A stretch of 64,000 nt of DNA from positions 310,001 to 374,000 of the forward strand of contig NZ_JABBFP010000002.1 of the NCBI RefSeq assembly GCF_018494085.1, read 5' to 3'. The translations under genes and the position numbers were made by a program. Below the pieces are notes generated by a model, which saw only the letters and a list, made by a program, of their open reading frames with translations, searched no databases and was not told the origin of the DNA. Each line of letters opens with the position of its first letter. Within the stretch, counting starts at the first letter, position 1. This DNA is from Rosenbergiella collisarenosi (GTDB lineage: Bacteria; Pseudomonadota; Gammaproteobacteria; Enterobacterales; Enterobacteriaceae). Shown piece after piece: positions 1 through 10,381 of this stretch.

Positions 1-1
1 C

Positions 2-1033
2 CAAATTCGCGGTGCCTACGCGGTGGTCGCGATGCTAATCGGTCATGGCATGATAGCGTTCCGTGATCCGAACGGTATTCGTCCGCTGGTGTTGGGTAAG
101 CGCCAACTACCGGATGGACGCACCGAATATATGGTGGCTTCGGAGAGTGTTGCACTCGATACATTAGGCTTTGAATTTATTCGTGATGTGCTGGCCGGTG
201 AAGCCGTCTATATCACTGAACAAGGTGAATTATTCACTCGTCAATGCGCCGATGAGCCAAAAAATAATCCCTGCTTATTCGAATATGTCTATTTTGCTCG
301 CCCAGACTCGTTTATCGATAAAATTTCGGTCTACAACGCCCGCATCCGTATGGGGACTAAGCTTGGCGAGAAAATTGCCCGTGAGTGGAGCGACCTCGAT
401 ATCGATGTGGTGATCCCTATTCCTGAAACGTCGACGGACGTTGCATTGGAAATCGCTCGTATCCTAGATAAACCCTATCGCCAAGGCTTCGTTAAGAATC
501 GTTATGTCGGACGTACGTTTATTATGCCTGGGCAACAATTACGCCGCAGCGCCGTACGTCGTAAATTGAATGCTAACCGCGCAGAGTTTCGCGATAAAAA
601 CGTATTGTTAGTTGACGATTCTATCGTACGGGGCACGACGTCTGAGCAGATCATCGAGATGGCACGCGAGGCGGGTGCCAAACGCGTGTATCTAGCGTCT
701 GCAGCGCCGGAGATTCGTTTTCCCAATGTCTACGGTATCGACATGCCGAGCGTTAACGAATTAATTGCGCATGGCCGTGAGGTCGATGAGATCTGCCAGC
801 TGATTAAGGCTGATGCGCTAATTTTTCAAGATCTCGACGATTTGATCGAGGCGGTCAAAGAGGAAAATCCGGAGATCGCTGAATTTGAGTGTTCAGTATT
901 CAATGGTATCTACGTGACCAACGATGTGAACCAAGAGTATTTAGATTACTTGCACTCACTGCGCAAGGACGACGTGCAAGCCGTTGCCCGCCAAAACGAG
1001 GTTGAAGGGTTGGAACTTCATAACGAAGGCTAA
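2..1033 (+). CDS. purF: Amidophosphoribosyltransferase PurF, C-terminal two thirds
   Basis: First enzyme of de novo purine synthesis: moves glutamine-derived ammonia onto PRPP to give phosphoribosylamine (cytosol). The gene enters from the left edge; the first whole codon is at base 2 and about 343 of the usual ~505 residues are present, so the N-terminal catalytic cysteine and most of the glutaminase domain lie outside. Visible are the end of the Ntn-type domain ([24 protein letters not shown]) and the phosphoribosyltransferase domain with its PRPP loop [14 protein letters not shown] terminator follows, then ubiX, as in E. coli. Confidence 0.97.
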   Translation, partial: QIRGAYAVVAMLIGHGMIAFRDPNGIRPLVLGKRQLPDGRTEYMVASESVALDTLGFEFIRDVLAGEAVYITEQGELFTRQCADEPKNNPCLFEYVYFARPDSFIDKISVYNARIRMGTKLGEKIAREWSDLDIDVVIPIPETSTDVALEIARILDKPYRQGFVKNRYVGRTFIMPGQQLRRSAVRRKLNANRAEFRDKNVLLVDDSIVRGTTSEQIIEMAREAGAKRVYLASAAPEIRFPNVYGIDMPSVNELIAHGREVDEICQLIKADALIFQDLDDLIEAVKEENPEIAEFECSVFNGIYVTNDVNQEYLDYLHSLRKDDVQAVARQNEVEGLELHNEG

Positions 1034-1050
1034 CTTCTCTTCTCCATGGA

Positions 1051-1077
1051 AACAGGGCGAATATCGCCCTGTTTTGC
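1051..1077 (+). terminator. Rho-independent terminator after purF
   Basis: A perfect 10-bp stem (1051-1060 with 1064-1073, AACAGGGCGA / TCGCCCTGTT, 3-nt loop) runs into TTGCTTT. It lies 18 bases after the purF stop and ahead of ubiX. Confidence 0.85.
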
Positions 1078-1131
1078 TTTCTGCTATACTTGCGCTTCGC
1101 CAATTAGCGCTAAGTGAGTAAGAAGAGCATT

Positions 1132-1704
1132 ATGACGACAAGATTGATTGTAGGCCTCTCTGGGGCGAGTGGCGCTTTATACGGTGTACGCCTACTCGAA
1201 GTATTAAAGTCCGTTCCTGAGGTGGAAACTCACTTGGTGGCAAGCATGGCCGCTCGTCAAACCTTAGCATTGGAAACCGACTACAGCTGGCGAGATGTGC
1301 AAGCCTTGGCCGATCATGTGTATGACGTGCGTGACATTGGTGCATCGATCTCTTCGGGTTCATTCAAAACGTTGGGCATGGTGATTTTGCCTTGTTCCAT
1401 TAAGACACTCTCTGCCATCGTTCATAGCTATAGTGACACGTTACTGACGCGTGCGGCGGATGTAGTATTAAAAGAAGGCCGTAAGCTAGTCCTAGGGGTT
1501 AGAGAGACCCCGCTGCACCTCGGCCACCTGCGTATGATGACGACTGCCGCAGAGTTGGGGGCAATAATTATGCCGCCAGTCCCGGCTTTCTACCATCGTC
1601 CGACCTCGATCAGCGATATCGTCGATCAGACGGTCAACCGTATCATCGACCAGTTTGCTATCGACTTGCCTCAAGATCTCTTTGCACGCTGGGAAGGGCA
1701 TTAA
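1132..1704 (+). CDS. ubiX: Flavin prenyltransferase UbiX
   Basis: Makes prenylated FMN, the cofactor of decarboxylase UbiD in ubiquinone synthesis, from FMN and dimethylallyl phosphate. The flavodoxin-like flavoprotein starts with the family signature RLIVGLSGASGALYGVRLLE and carries the later PRE(R/T)PLHL-type motif as VRETPLHL followed by LRMM. The ATG at 1132 is chosen over a GTG at 1114: it gives 190 aa (E. coli 189) and has an AAGAAG ribosome site just upstream. Neighbour of purF, as in E. coli. Confidence 0.96.
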   Translation: MTTRLIVGLSGASGALYGVRLLEVLKSVPEVETHLVASMAARQTLALETDYSWRDVQALADHVYDVRDIGASISSGSFKTLGMVILPCSIKTLSAIVHSYSDTLLTRAADVVLKEGRKLVLGVRETPLHLGHLRMMTTAAELGAIIMPPVPAFYHRPTSISDIVDQTVNRIIDQFAIDLPQDLFARWEGH

Positions 1705-1797
1705 TGGTGCAATATTTTTTTACTGCACCGCGCCAGTACAGGTTTTGAGCGATTATCCCCACCGACCCTCGTAACAGATTGGCATGATTTGTGCTTA

Positions 1798-1829
1798 ACC
1801 AGTGAGACTTCTTCTCACTGGTGATAGAC
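1798..1829 (+). promoter_or_regulatory. Hairpin over the hisJ ribosome binding site
   Basis: A perfect 9-bp inverted repeat (ACCAGTGAG at 1798-1806, CTCACTGGT at 1814-1822, 7-nt loop) ends 7 bases before the hisJ ATG. The only Shine-Dalgarno-like bases, GGTGA at 1820-1824, overlap the right arm, so the folded leader would hide them. There is no T-run, so a terminator is less likely. The regulatory role is inference. Confidence 0.5.
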
Positions 1830-2612
1830 ATGAAAAAATTAACGGTATTTGCTTCGCTTCTATTAGGCCTGACGCTCTCCAGCCAAGCTATCTCTGCGCT
1901 TCCTTCACCTTTACGTTTTGGTACCGATCCGAGTTACCCGCCGTTTGAGTCGAAAGGTCCCGATGGTAAACTGGTCGGGTTTGATATCGATCTAGTGAAT
2001 GAAATCTGCAAAAGGATCGCGACTCAATGTCAATTCGTGCCTGGGGATTTTGATGGACTGATCCCGTCCCTGAAAGCCGAGAAGATTGATGCGATTATCT
2101 CAGCGTTGTCCATCACAGAAAAAAGACTGCAACAAATTGATTTCTCCGACAAATTATATGCCGCTAACGCTCGTTTAGTGGCCGTGAAAGGTTCGCCATT
2201 ACAACCGACTGTTGCCGCATTGAAAGGAAAATCGATAGGCGTGGAACAGGGAACGACCCAAGAAACTTATGCCGATAAATATTGGCGTCCTGCGGGGGTA
2301 ACCGTTGTCCCTTACCAGGCTCAAGACCAAGTTTATCAGGACCTCGCCTCAGGCCGTCTAGATGCCGCCTTCCAGGATGAAGTCCAGGCCAGCGAAGGCT
2401 TTTTAAAATCTGCAGGGGGTAAGGGGTATAGCTTTGCAGGGCCGGCCGTGAAAGATAAGGCCATTTTTGGTGTAGGGACGGGAATTGGTGTACGCAAAGG
2501 CGATAGCGCATTAACACAGGCTATCAATACTGCGATTGCCTCGATGCACAAAGATGGGACCTACGATAAGCTGGCGAAAAAGTATTTCGACTTCAATATT
2601 TACGACGAGTAA
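1830..2612 (+). CDS. hisJ: Periplasmic histidine/basic amino acid binding protein HisJ
   Basis: Substrate-binding protein of the HisQMP importer; binds L-histidine and probably lysine/arginine/ornithine in the periplasm. Residues 1-23 or so are a Sec signal peptide (MKK, hydrophobic core, SALP cleavage region). The mature part has the family features [27 protein letters not shown] and [17 protein letters not shown], and ends DFNIYDE. Length 260 aa equals E. coli HisJ. E. coli has argT in front of hisJ; only one such gene is here, so it may serve both ligand ranges. ATG 1830 is preferred to GTG 1821, which lies inside the hairpin. Confidence 0.94.
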   Translation: MKKLTVFASLLLGLTLSSQAISALPSPLRFGTDPSYPPFESKGPDGKLVGFDIDLVNEICKRIATQCQFVPGDFDGLIPSLKAEKIDAIISALSITEKRLQQIDFSDKLYAANARLVAVKGSPLQPTVAALKGKSIGVEQGTTQETYADKYWRPAGVTVVPYQAQDQVYQDLASGRLDAAFQDEVQASEGFLKSAGGKGYSFAGPAVKDKAIFGVGTGIGVRKGDSALTQAINTAIASMHKDGTYDKLAKKYFDFNIYDE

Positions 2613-2675
2613 TACGCTTTAGCGGCGGAGCGCGCGTGTGGCCGCTCTGCCTACTCAGGTTAAGAGAGGTCGTCG

Positions 2676-3362
2676 ATGCTAGAAGGTTACGGGCAGGTTA
2701 TTTTACAAGGGACAGGGATGACGCTAGAGCTGGCATTAGGCTCGTTAGCCCTTGCGATAGTGATCGGCTTAGGCGGCGCAGCGGCAAGGCTGTCGCCTTT
2801 CGTCGGACTGCGGGCCGTGGGAACGACTTACACCACACTGATTCGTGGGATCCCAGATTTAGTCTTAATGTTACTCATCTTCTATGGGTTACAAATGGTG
2901 TTAAACCAGATAACGCGCAGTATTGGAGTGGCGCATATTGATATCGCTCCCTTTCCAGCCGGTATTATCACGCTAGGGTTTATCTACGGTGCTTATTTTA
3001 CCGAAACCTTTAGAGGTGCGGCGTTAGCGATTCCTACAGGACAGCGCGAAGCGGCGATCGCTTATGGGATGAGTCCTTGGCAGTGCTTTACCCGTGTACA
3101 GTTTCCTTTGATGATGCGCTATGCGCTTCCTGCCATCGGCAATAATTGGCAAGTGATCTTAAAAGCAACTGCACTGGTATCGATACTAGGCTTGGAGGAG
3201 TTGGTTAAGGCTACACAGCTAGCGGGTAAGAGTACTTGGCAACCGCTATTCTTTGCGTTGATCGCGGGAGCGATCTATCTGCTGTTCACAACGGTCTCAC
3301 ATTTTGTGTTATGGGGGCTGGCGCGCATCTATTCTGTCGGCGTGAAGAAGGTGACGTTATGA
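2676..3362 (+). CDS. hisQ: Histidine/basic amino acid ABC transporter permease HisQ
   Basis: Inner-membrane permease that pairs with HisM. 228 aa, same length as E. coli HisQ, with about five hydrophobic segments and the permease EAA loop near residues 128-147 (REAAIAYGMSPWQCFTRVQF). Other matching stretches are TTLIRGIPDLVLMLLIFYGL and ALPAIGNNWQVILK. A GAGAGGT ribosome site precedes the ATG. The stop overlaps the hisM start (ATGA), so translation of the two permeases is probably coupled. Confidence 0.96.
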   Translation: MLEGYGQVILQGTGMTLELALGSLALAIVIGLGGAAARLSPFVGLRAVGTTYTTLIRGIPDLVLMLLIFYGLQMVLNQITRSIGVAHIDIAPFPAGIITLGFIYGAYFTETFRGAALAIPTGQREAAIAYGMSPWQCFTRVQFPLMMRYALPAIGNNWQVILKATALVSILGLEELVKATQLAGKSTWQPLFFALIAGAIYLLFTTVSHFVLWGLARIYSVGVKKVTL

Positions 3363-4066
3363 GTGCCATCCTTGAGCAATATTGGCAATCGCTCCTGTGG
3401 ACGAATGGTTACCAGATGAGTGGATTAGCGATGACACTCTGGCTACTGGTGTTTTCCATGATCATCGGTGGTATCACTGCACTATTTCTCGCTGTTGGGC
3501 GAGTCTCGGCCTATCGATGGATCGCCACCCCCATTGCCTGCTTCACTTTTATTTTTCGGGGTACGCCACTTTATGTGCAGCTCCTGATTATCTACACCGG
3601 GCTATACACCTTGCAGGTGGTGAAGGAGCATCAGCTACTTAATGAGTTTTACCGCAGCGGATTGAATTGCACGCTGCTTGCATTGACGCTCAATACCGCG
3701 GCCTACACCACCGAAATTATTGCCGGCGCAATACGCGCGGTACCTGCTGGTGAAATAGAGGCGGGCAAAGCCTATGGATTGAGTGGCATAGTGTTATGGC
3801 GCTCCATTTTACTACCGAGTGCCTTACGTATTGCACTGCCTGCGTACAGTAACGAAGTTATTTTGTTACTCCATTCAACTTCGCTCGCCTTTACGGCAAC
3901 GGTTCCGGATATTTTAAAAGTCGCGCGCGATATCAATGCCGATACTTATCAGCCCTTTACTGCTTTTGGGATCGCAGCCGTCCTTTACCTGCTGATCTCA
4001 TGCGTATTACTGCTAGTGTTTCGCCAAGTGGAGAAACGCTGGTTACCCCATATCAGTTCACGCTAA
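3359..4066 (+). CDS. hisM: Histidine/basic amino acid ABC transporter permease HisM
   Basis: Second permease of the importer. Begins MSAILEQYWQSLLW, in line with E. coli HisM, and is 235 aa (E. coli 238). Contains IFRGTPLYVQLL, the EAA loop (GEIEAGKAYGLSG) and SALRIALPAYSNEVILLLHS. An upstream in-frame ATG at 3236 lies deep inside hisQ and is not used; ATG 3359 overlaps the hisQ stop. Confidence 0.96.
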   Translation: MSAILEQYWQSLLWTNGYQMSGLAMTLWLLVFSMIIGGITALFLAVGRVSAYRWIATPIACFTFIFRGTPLYVQLLIIYTGLYTLQVVKEHQLLNEFYRSGLNCTLLALTLNTAAYTTEIIAGAIRAVPAGEIEAGKAYGLSGIVLWRSILLPSALRIALPAYSNEVILLLHSTSLAFTATVPDILKVARDINADTYQPFTAFGIAAVLYLLISCVLLLVFRQVEKRWLPHISSR

Positions 4067-4076
4067 GGGTTTATAG

Positions 4077-4853
4077 ATGGGTGCAAGTGAAAAATTACGA
4101 ATCGAACAGCTGCATAAATCTTATGGCCAGCATGAGGTACTCGCTGGAATAAGTTTGACAGCGAAAGAGGGGGACGTCATTGCCATTATCGGTGCCTCTG
4201 GCTCTGGAAAGAGTACCTTATTACGCTGCTTAAACTTATTAGAGTCTCCGAATTCTGGCGAGATGTGGCTCAACCAGCAACACATACCGTTAACGCCGGA
4301 TCGAACACATCAACTAACGATTACGGACAAGCAACAGTTAAAAGCGCTGCGTACTCGTTTGTGCATGGTGTTCCAACATTTTAATTTGTGGAGCCATATG
4401 ACGGTATTACAGAATGTCATCGAGGCACCGTGCAAGGTATTGGGATTGTCTAAGGCACAAGCCACCGCGCGAGCAGAGAGCTACCTAAGAAAAGTGGGTA
4501 TCGACTCGGTGAATTGGAAAAAATACCCGGTCCATCTTTCGGGCGGTCAACAGCAACGCGTCGCGATTGCGCGAGCACTGACGATGGAACCAGAAATTAT
4601 GCTGTTCGACGAGCCAACGTCAGCACTGGATCCAGAATTAGTCGGCGAAGTACTGCGGATCATGCAGCAACTGGCCAAGGAGGGTAAGACGATGATTATG
4701 GTCACTCATGAAATGGCTTTCGCGCGCGAGGTTGCTTCCCAAGTTATTTTTCTTCATCAAGGAAAAATTGAAGAGCAGGGATCGGCGGAGGCTATCTTCA
4801 CTCGACCCCAGTCAGCACGTTTACAACAATTCCTCAGCAGTAACCTGAAATAG
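4077..4853 (+). CDS. hisP: ABC transporter ATPase HisP
   Basis: Cytosolic ATPase that drives HisJ-HisQM uptake. 258 aa (E. coli 257). Walker A GASGSGKST near residue 40, Q-loop in VFQHFNLW, signature LSGGQQQRVAIARAL, Walker B MLFDEPTSALD, and H-loop VTHEM. Starts 10 bases after the hisM stop and is last in the hisJQMP operon. Confidence 0.97.
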   Translation: MGASEKLRIEQLHKSYGQHEVLAGISLTAKEGDVIAIIGASGSGKSTLLRCLNLLESPNSGEMWLNQQHIPLTPDRTHQLTITDKQQLKALRTRLCMVFQHFNLWSHMTVLQNVIEAPCKVLGLSKAQATARAESYLRKVGIDSVNWKKYPVHLSGGQQQRVAIARALTMEPEIMLFDEPTSALDPELVGEVLRIMQQLAKEGKTMIMVTHEMAFAREVASQVIFLHQGKIEEQGSAEAIFTRPQSARLQQFLSSNLK

Positions 4854-4970
4854 CGCAAAAAGCATTTCTTCTTAAGAGGAGAGATTGCGAAATTTAGATT
4901 AACTCATTACTCTAAGGGTAAATAAAAGCATAAAACGACGAGTCATCGCTCGCGTTGAAAAGGGTTAACC

Positions 4971-5492
4971 ATGGTTGAACAAATGCCTGTAGGTCAAATC
5001 GAATGGGTGGATATTGTCGATGAGAACGATGATGTCGTTGCGACAGCTGCACGACAACAAATGCGTGCTGAGTCATTACGTCATCGGGCAACCTATATCG
5101 TTGTGACCGACGGCACAAGGCGTATTCTGGTTCAGCGCCGCGCAATGAACAAAGACTTCGCACCGGGTAAGTTGGATGCTACGGCAGGTGGGGTGGTGCA
5201 ATCGGGGGAAGAGCTGTTAGCTTCCGCGCGTCGTGAAGCTGAAGAAGAGTTAGGCATCGCCGATGTCCCACTGGCGGAACACGGGAAATTTTATTTTGAA
5301 GACGAAGGTTGCCGTGTCTGGGGAAGTCTCTTTAGCTGTGTTTGCCACGGACCCTTTGCACTGCAAGACGGTGAAGTGACGGAGGTCTTTTGGATGACCC
5401 CTGAAGAAATTACGGCGCGTTGTGACGAATTTACGGATGACTCACTCAAAGCCTTAGCCCTCTGGCTAACCCGCAACAACGAAGGACGCTAG
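4971..5492 (+). CDS. yfcD: Nudix hydrolase YfcD
   Basis: Nudix hydrolase related to isopentenyl-diphosphate isomerase-type folds; substrate not established. 173 aa (E. coli YfcD about 180). The Nudix box G-x5-E-x7-RE-x-x-EE-x-G is complete (GVVQSGEE ... [10 protein letters not shown], residues ~74-96), and [13 protein letters not shown] plus [11 protein letters not shown] match the family N-terminus. Preceded by AAAAGGG as ribosome site. Convergent with pta. Confidence 0.93.
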   Translation: MVEQMPVGQIEWVDIVDENDDVVATAARQQMRAESLRHRATYIVVTDGTRRILVQRRAMNKDFAPGKLDATAGGVVQSGEELLASARREAEEELGIADVPLAEHGKFYFEDEGCRVWGSLFSCVCHGPFALQDGEVTEVFWMTPEEITARCDEFTDDSLKALALWLTRNNEGR

Positions 5493-5503
5493 CCCTGCAA
5501 ATT

Positions 5504-5529
5504 GCCCTCCCGCTCGTTGGCAGGAGGGT
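5504..5529 (-). terminator. Hairpin between yfcD and pta
   Basis: CCCTCC (5505-5510) pairs with GGAGGG (5523-5528) in the short convergent gap; on the minus strand the hairpin is followed by AATTTG. It probably ends pta transcription, though the U-tract is short. Confidence 0.5.
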
Positions 5530-5535
5530 CAAGTA

Positions 5536-7686
5536 CTAGTTTCGCTCTTCAGCCTGTTGAGATTGAATAGCGGTCAGCGCAATCGTATAAACGATATCGT
5601 CGACCAACGCTCCACGAGATAAATCATTCACCGGTTTACGCATGCCCTGTAACATCGGTCCTATCGAAATTAATTCTGCAGAACGTTGTACCGCTTTATA
5701 CGTAGTGTTACCGGTATTCAGATCGGGGAAGATAAACACCGTTGCTCGGCCAGCTACCCGTGAATTCGGCGCTTTAGACTTAGCAACGTCTTCCATTATC
5801 GCGGCATCATACTGTAACGGACCATCGATAATCAGGTCAGGACGTTTTTCTTGTGCCAGGCGTGTTGCTTCACGTACTTTATCCACATCGCTACCACTCC
5901 CTGAATTACCGGTAGAGTAAGAGATCATGGCGACTCGAGGCTCAATACCAAACGCCGCGGCAGAGTCTGCCGATTGAATAGCGATCTCCGCCAGCTGTTC
6001 GGCATTAGGATCCGGGTTGATCGCACAGTCGCCATAGACCAACACTTGCTCAGGCAGTAGCATGAAAAATACCGATGACACGATGCTGCTCGTTGGCGCG
6101 GTTTTGATTAACTGCAGCGGTGGTCGAATTGTATTGGCTGTGGTGTGTACGGCACCGGAGACCAGGCCGTCAACTTCTCCTTTTTCCAACATCAAGGTTC
6201 CAAGCACAACGTTATCTTCCAGCTGTTCGCGAGCAACAACTTCAGTCATACCTTTATTCTTACGAAGCTCGACCAGTCGTGAGACATACTGCTCCCTCAC
6301 GGCATGTGGGTCGACGATCGTGACGCCCTGGCCTAAGACGATGCCTTGAACTGAAGCTACCCGTTGGATCTCGGCCGGATCGCCCAATAATACGCACTGA
6401 GCAATATTACGCTCGGCGCAAATGGCTGCGGCACGTAACGTCCTCGGCTCATCGCCTTCGGGTAGTACGATCCGCTTGCCTGCTTGCCGAGCCAACTCGG
6501 TAAGCTGATAGCGGAAAGCAGGCGGAGAGAGTAGTCGGCTGCGCTCGGCGATGGAACCTAATGAATCGATCCACGGCTTATCAATGTGGCTGGCGATAAA
6601 CTCCTGCACTTTTTCAATGCGCTGGGTATCATCGACCGGAATTTCTAAATTGAAACTCTGTAGAGTTAATGAGGTTTGCCAGGTATTGGACTTCACTAAG
6701 AATACGGGTAACCCAGTTTGGAACGCGCGCGCGCAGAGTTCATGAACCGCCGGGTCAATATGATAGCCACCAGTGAGTAGAATGGCACCAATTTCCACGC
6801 CGTTCATCGCGGCAAGACACGCGGCCACGAGTACATCGGGTCGATCCGCGGAGGTGACAAGTAGCGATCCTGGTCGGAACAGCTTGAGCATATTGGGCAA
6901 GCTGCGCGCGCAGAAGGTCACTGATTGAATGCGTCGTGTCGCGATATCGCCTTCGTTAATGAGCTCGGCCTTAAGGTGGCGACACACATCGACCGCTCGA
7001 GTAGCAATGAGGTCGAAACTCCAAGGGATAGCTCCCAAGAGAGGTAATGGGGATGCATGGCTGAGCTGGTCAATATTTATGTTGGCGATGGTTGCTTCAT
7101 TCGTGTCGTCGAACATCTCTGAGAGGTCAGGACGTGTACGACCCTCTTCATCAATCGGCGCATTGATTTTATTAACAATCACCCCGACGATATTTTTATT
7201 TTTCCGTCCACCGAAACTGTTTAGCTGCAGTTCAATGCGTTCTCTAAGTTGGGCGGGGGTATCCGATCCTGGCGAAACGATAAAGATAATTTCGGCGTTG
7301 AGTGTCTTGGCTATCTCGTAATTTAACGTTTGTGCGAAGTTATTTTTACGTGTTGGGACCAACCCCTCAACTAATACAACCTCAGCATGTGCCGTATTAT
7401 CGTGGAAATGTGCGATGATCTCTTCCATCAAGGTGTCTTGCTGGTCGTTGCTGAGAAGGTTCTCAGCGTAGCTCATGGCTAAGGGAGCAATCGCCGGGAT
7501 AGACGAGGTTGCGTTAATGATCTCAGTGGTATGGTCCAGTGGTCCATCGGTATCGCGCGCTTGAGCAATCGGCTTGAAAACGCTAATACGCATCCCTTTA
7601 CGTTCCATCGCGCGGATGACACCTAGGCTAACGCTGGTTAAGCCGACGCTGGTACTGAGCGGTACTAACATAATTGTTCGGGACAA
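5536..7686 (-). CDS. pta: Phosphate acetyltransferase Pta
   Basis: Interconverts acetyl-CoA and acetyl phosphate; with AckA it forms the acetate overflow/assimilation pathway. 716 aa (E. coli 714): N-terminal nucleotide-binding-like domain ([21 protein letters not shown]), middle DRTGG-type domain, and the C-terminal catalytic domain ([39 protein letters not shown]). The start is an uncommon TTG backed by a strong AGAGGAG site; it aligns with the start of E. coli Pta. Downstream of ackA by 39 bases, same strand, so one operon. Confidence 0.97.
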   Translation of the reverse strand: MSRTIMLVPLSTSVGLTSVSLGVIRAMERKGMRISVFKPIAQARDTDGPLDHTTEIINATSSIPAIAPLAMSYAENLLSNDQQDTLMEEIIAHFHDNTAHAEVVLVEGLVPTRKNNFAQTLNYEIAKTLNAEIIFIVSPGSDTPAQLRERIELQLNSFGGRKNKNIVGVIVNKINAPIDEEGRTRPDLSEMFDDTNEATIANINIDQLSHASPLPLLGAIPWSFDLIATRAVDVCRHLKAELINEGDIATRRIQSVTFCARSLPNMLKLFRPGSLLVTSADRPDVLVAACLAAMNGVEIGAILLTGGYHIDPAVHELCARAFQTGLPVFLVKSNTWQTSLTLQSFNLEIPVDDTQRIEKVQEFIASHIDKPWIDSLGSIAERSRLLSPPAFRYQLTELARQAGKRIVLPEGDEPRTLRAAAICAERNIAQCVLLGDPAEIQRVASVQGIVLGQGVTIVDPHAVREQYVSRLVELRKNKGMTEVVAREQLEDNVVLGTLMLEKGEVDGLVSGAVHTTANTIRPPLQLIKTAPTSSIVSSVFFMLLPEQVLVYGDCAINPDPNAEQLAEIAIQSADSAAAFGIEPRVAMISYSTGNSGSGSDVDKVREATRLAQEKRPDLIIDGPLQYDAAIMEDVAKSKAPNSRVAGRATVFIFPDLNTGNTTYKAVQRSAELISIGPMLQGMRKPVNDLSRGALVDDIVYTIALTAIQSQQAEERN

Positions 7687-7725
7687 AATAAGCTCCTCTT
7701 GAATTCTGTAAACGGGGACTTAATC

Positions 7726-8928
7726 TTAAGCGGTCAGTGAGGCAGCATCTTGTGCGATGACCCACTCTTCGTTAGTAGGGATTACCAATATGGGGCAGCT
7801 TCCCTCGCGGTGTATCGCGCCAGACTCACCAAATCGTGCCGCTAAGTTTTTATTCGCATCAACAAATAAATTTAGAAGTGCTAGCTTTTCAATCGTATAT
7901 TCGCGAATTTTCGCCGAGTTCTCACCGATTCCCCCGGTGAATATAACGGCATCAAGTCGGCCTTCCATCATTGCGCTATACCCCCCGATATACTTAGCTA
8001 GGCGATGGCAAAACACCTCTAATGCGCGTTTTGCCTCGGGTTTATCAGAAAAATTGTCTTCGACATAGCGGCAATCACTGGTCACCCCAGTAAGCCCCAA
8101 TAGCCCAGATTCTTTAGTGAGCAGTTGATTAATTTCTGCCACGCTCATCCCGAGATTGTCGTGGAGATAGAAAATAATCGCTGGGTCGATATCCCCGCTA
8201 CGCGTGCCCATGACTAACCCTTCTAATGGAGTGAGCCCCATCGAGGTATCAACACAGCGACCATTACGAATTGCCGCAACCGAGCCACCATTACCTAAAT
8301 GGCAAGTAATAACATTCAGCGATTCAACAGGCTGGCCGAGCTGTTTGGCGGCTTCGCGTGAAACATAAAAATGGCTTGTACCGTGGGCGCCATAGCGGCG
8401 AATACCATGCTGTTGATAGAGTTCGTAGGGAAGGGCATAGAGATATGACTCTTCAGGCATAGTTTGGTGGAAAGCGGTGTCGAAGACGGCCACATTTTTC
8501 GTCGCCAAGGCGGGAAAGTTTTTAAAAGCCTCGCGTATACCAATGAGATGAGCGGGATTATGCAATGGAGCAAAACAGATCGCTTGCTCGATCGCTTTAA
8601 TCGTTTCATCAGTAATGACGACCGACTGAGTGAGGTGCTCGCCACCATGAACGATGCGGTGGCCGATAGAGGCGATCTTTTCAGACAGTTCAGGTGCGCT
8701 GGCGAGGATATGCTCAACGATAAAGGCCAATGCTTCACTATGGCTGGCCCCAGCGCCTAATGCCGCCTCTTGCTTGTTTCCCGCATATTTCCATTTAATG
8801 CGTGCTTCTGGAAGAGAAAAGCACTCAGCGAGGCCTGAGAGATATTCCGCGCCTGTCGTCGGATCGAGAATTGCGAATTTTAGAGAGGAACTGCCACAGT
8901 TTAGAACCAGAACTAAGTTATTCGACAT
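7726..8928 (-). CDS. ackA: Acetate kinase AckA
   Basis: Converts acetyl phosphate and ADP to acetate and ATP. Starting at [20 protein letters not shown] gives exactly 400 aa as in E. coli. Acetokinase signatures are NCGSSSLKF near the N-terminus and the second motif around [11 protein letters not shown] (residues ~121-131); [10 protein letters not shown] is also present. An AGGTG ribosome site sits just upstream; a longer in-frame extension to 9009 has no support. First gene of ackA-pta. Acetyl phosphate from this pair can also feed RcsB. Confidence 0.97.
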   Translation of the reverse strand: MSNNLVLVLNCGSSSLKFAILDPTTGAEYLSGLAECFSLPEARIKWKYAGNKQEAALGAGASHSEALAFIVEHILASAPELSEKIASIGHRIVHGGEHLTQSVVITDETIKAIEQAICFAPLHNPAHLIGIREAFKNFPALATKNVAVFDTAFHQTMPEESYLYALPYELYQQHGIRRYGAHGTSHFYVSREAAKQLGQPVESLNVITCHLGNGGSVAAIRNGRCVDTSMGLTPLEGLVMGTRSGDIDPAIIFYLHDNLGMSVAEINQLLTKESGLLGLTGVTSDCRYVEDNFSDKPEAKRALEVFCHRLAKYIGGYSAMMEGRLDAVIFTGGIGENSAKIREYTIEKLALLNLFVDANKNLAARFGESGAIHREGSCPILVIPTNEEWVIAQDAASLTA

Positions 8929-9000
8929 AAACGCACCTATAATTTTACTGTGTGAGCAACACCCCGACTGATGGGGATCGTCATTACTATCATTACTGCT

Positions 9001-9009
9001 ACTATACAC
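9001..9009 (-). promoter_or_regulatory. Candidate extended -10 promoter for ackA
   Basis: Read on the minus strand, TG-T-TATAGT lies about 72 bases before the ackA start. No good -35 is seen at 16-18 bases, so this would be an extended -10 promoter. The 298-base gap between ackA and yfbV holds no other clear element. Confidence 0.35.
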
Positions 9010-9226
9010 TGGTCAGTAGGGATAACTATGTTCCAAGGCAATATCCGCGTGATAGGTGAGACTATCCGCAATCATCAGTGTAAGTTTGTGTCATCTTTCT
9101 CATCGTTCAGTGGGGGTGATGTTATCCTAAAGCCATCACTGCATTAAGAAAGCGTGGAGCGAATGGTACTCCCAATCATTCGTTATTTACAATTTTTCGA
9201 ACCTATCGGCTTTTGAGGCAAATACT

Positions 9227-9676
9227 ATGAACGACACGCATCGCCCCGGGATGTTTACCACGCTGCGTCTTGGGAAGAAATATATGAAGAGCTGGCCATT
9301 AGAAAAGAGCTTATCCGCTATTTTTCCAGAAAATAGAGTGTGTCGCGCAACACAATTTGGTATTCGTTTTATGCCGCCCATTGCGGTATTCATCCTCTGC
9401 TGGCAGATTACCTTTCATGCTCAAATAGGACCGGCAATTGCCACGGCGGTCTTCGCCTGTAGTCTACCGATACAAGGGCTCTGGTGGCTGGGGAGACGCG
9501 CGGTTAAACCCTTACCTTCCGTTACCTTAGAGTGGTTTCACACCATTCGCGAAAAGTTACACACCTCGGGGCATATCGTGACGCCTCCTCAGGGAGAAGT
9601 GACTTACCAACATTTAGCTGAATTGTTAATGCGGGCTTTTAAGCAACTGGATAAAGCCTTTTTTGATGAACTCTAG
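9227..9676 (+). CDS. yfbV: YfbV/UPF0208 inner-membrane protein
   Basis: 149 aa (E. coli YfbV 151). Two adjacent hydrophobic segments (FMPPIAVFILCWQITF and IATAVFACSLPIQGLWWLG) in the first half, and a soluble C-terminal tail ending AFKQLDKAFFDEL, match YfbV closely. In E. coli this family has been linked to terminus-region chromosome organisation; the mechanism is not certain. Divergent from ackA, the same arrangement as in E. coli. Confidence 0.93.
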   Translation: MNDTHRPGMFTTLRLGKKYMKSWPLEKSLSAIFPENRVCRATQFGIRFMPPIAVFILCWQITFHAQIGPAIATAVFACSLPIQGLWWLGRRAVKPLPSVTLEWFHTIREKLHTSGHIVTPPQGEVTYQHLAELLMRAFKQLDKAFFDEL

Positions 9677-9693
9677 TAATAAGGTGATCGACT

Positions 9694-10332
9694 ATGTATA
9701 AAGGATTTCTCTTTGACTTGGATGGCACGTTAGTAGATTCGTTGGCGGTAGTGGAAACGGCATGGTCGCAGTGGGGCGAACGCCATGGTATTGCGGCGGC
9801 TGATATTCTGGCATTTATCCACGGTAAGCAAGCTATCACCTCATTAAGGCACTTCTTACCTCATGCCGACGAGGCGTTGCTACGAGAAGAGTTCCTGTGG
9901 CTTGAGCGTTTGGAGTCCTCGACGACAGAGGGAATTGTGGCGTTGCCCGGCGCTCGCGAATTATTGACCCAGCTGACGGCACAGCAGATCCCTTGGGCGA
10001 TTGTCACCTCGGGAAGTTCACCCGTCGCCAGCGCCCGTTATACAGTGTTAGACCTCCCTCAGCCTGAGGTATTTATTACTGCTGAGCAGGTGGCTAATGG
10101 TAAGCCTCACCCCGATCCTTACCTACTTGGGGCTAAGCGACTGAATCTCTCCCCCGAACATTGTGTGGTGGTAGAGGACGCGGCGGCAGGGATTGAGGCA
10201 GGTTTGGCTGCTGGCTGCGCCGTGGTCGCGGTCAATCCTGCCCAAGATGCTGCGCACCTTGCTGCTACATTACGTCTCAAGACGTTACATGAACTCGCCA
10301 TCCATCTACAGCCGCACGGTTTCAGTTTATAA
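9694..10332 (+). CDS. yfbT: HAD-family sugar phosphatase YfbT/HxpA
   Basis: HAD hydrolase that removes phosphate from hexitol/sugar phosphates. 212 aa. Motif I DLDGTLVDS with both aspartates (residues 8-16), motif II VTSGSSPVA, motif III lysine in NGKPHPDPYLLGAK, motif IV VVVEDAAAGIEAG. FIHGKQAITSLRHF is shared with E. coli YfbT. It lies 17 bases after yfbV, so the two are probably co-transcribed; E. coli yfbU, normally between them, is missing. Confidence 0.92.
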   Translation: MYKGFLFDLDGTLVDSLAVVETAWSQWGERHGIAAADILAFIHGKQAITSLRHFLPHADEALLREEFLWLERLESSTTEGIVALPGARELLTQLTAQQIPWAIVTSGSSPVASARYTVLDLPQPEVFITAEQVANGKPHPDPYLLGAKRLNLSPEHCVVVEDAAAGIEAGLAAGCAVVAVNPAQDAAHLAATLRLKTLHELAIHLQPHGFSL

Positions 10333-10352
10333 CTGTGTTAGGCGATTGATGA

Positions 10353-10374
10353 GGGTATCGGGTATCCGATACCC
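10353..10374. terminator. Hairpin between convergent yfbT and yfbR
   Basis: Perfect 9-bp stem GGGTATCGG / CCGATACCC with a 4-base loop in a 49-base convergent gap. No T-run on either side, so it may be a weak or Rho-aided bidirectional terminator, or an mRNA-end stabiliser. Confidence 0.5.
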
Positions 10375-10381
10375 GCTTGAA

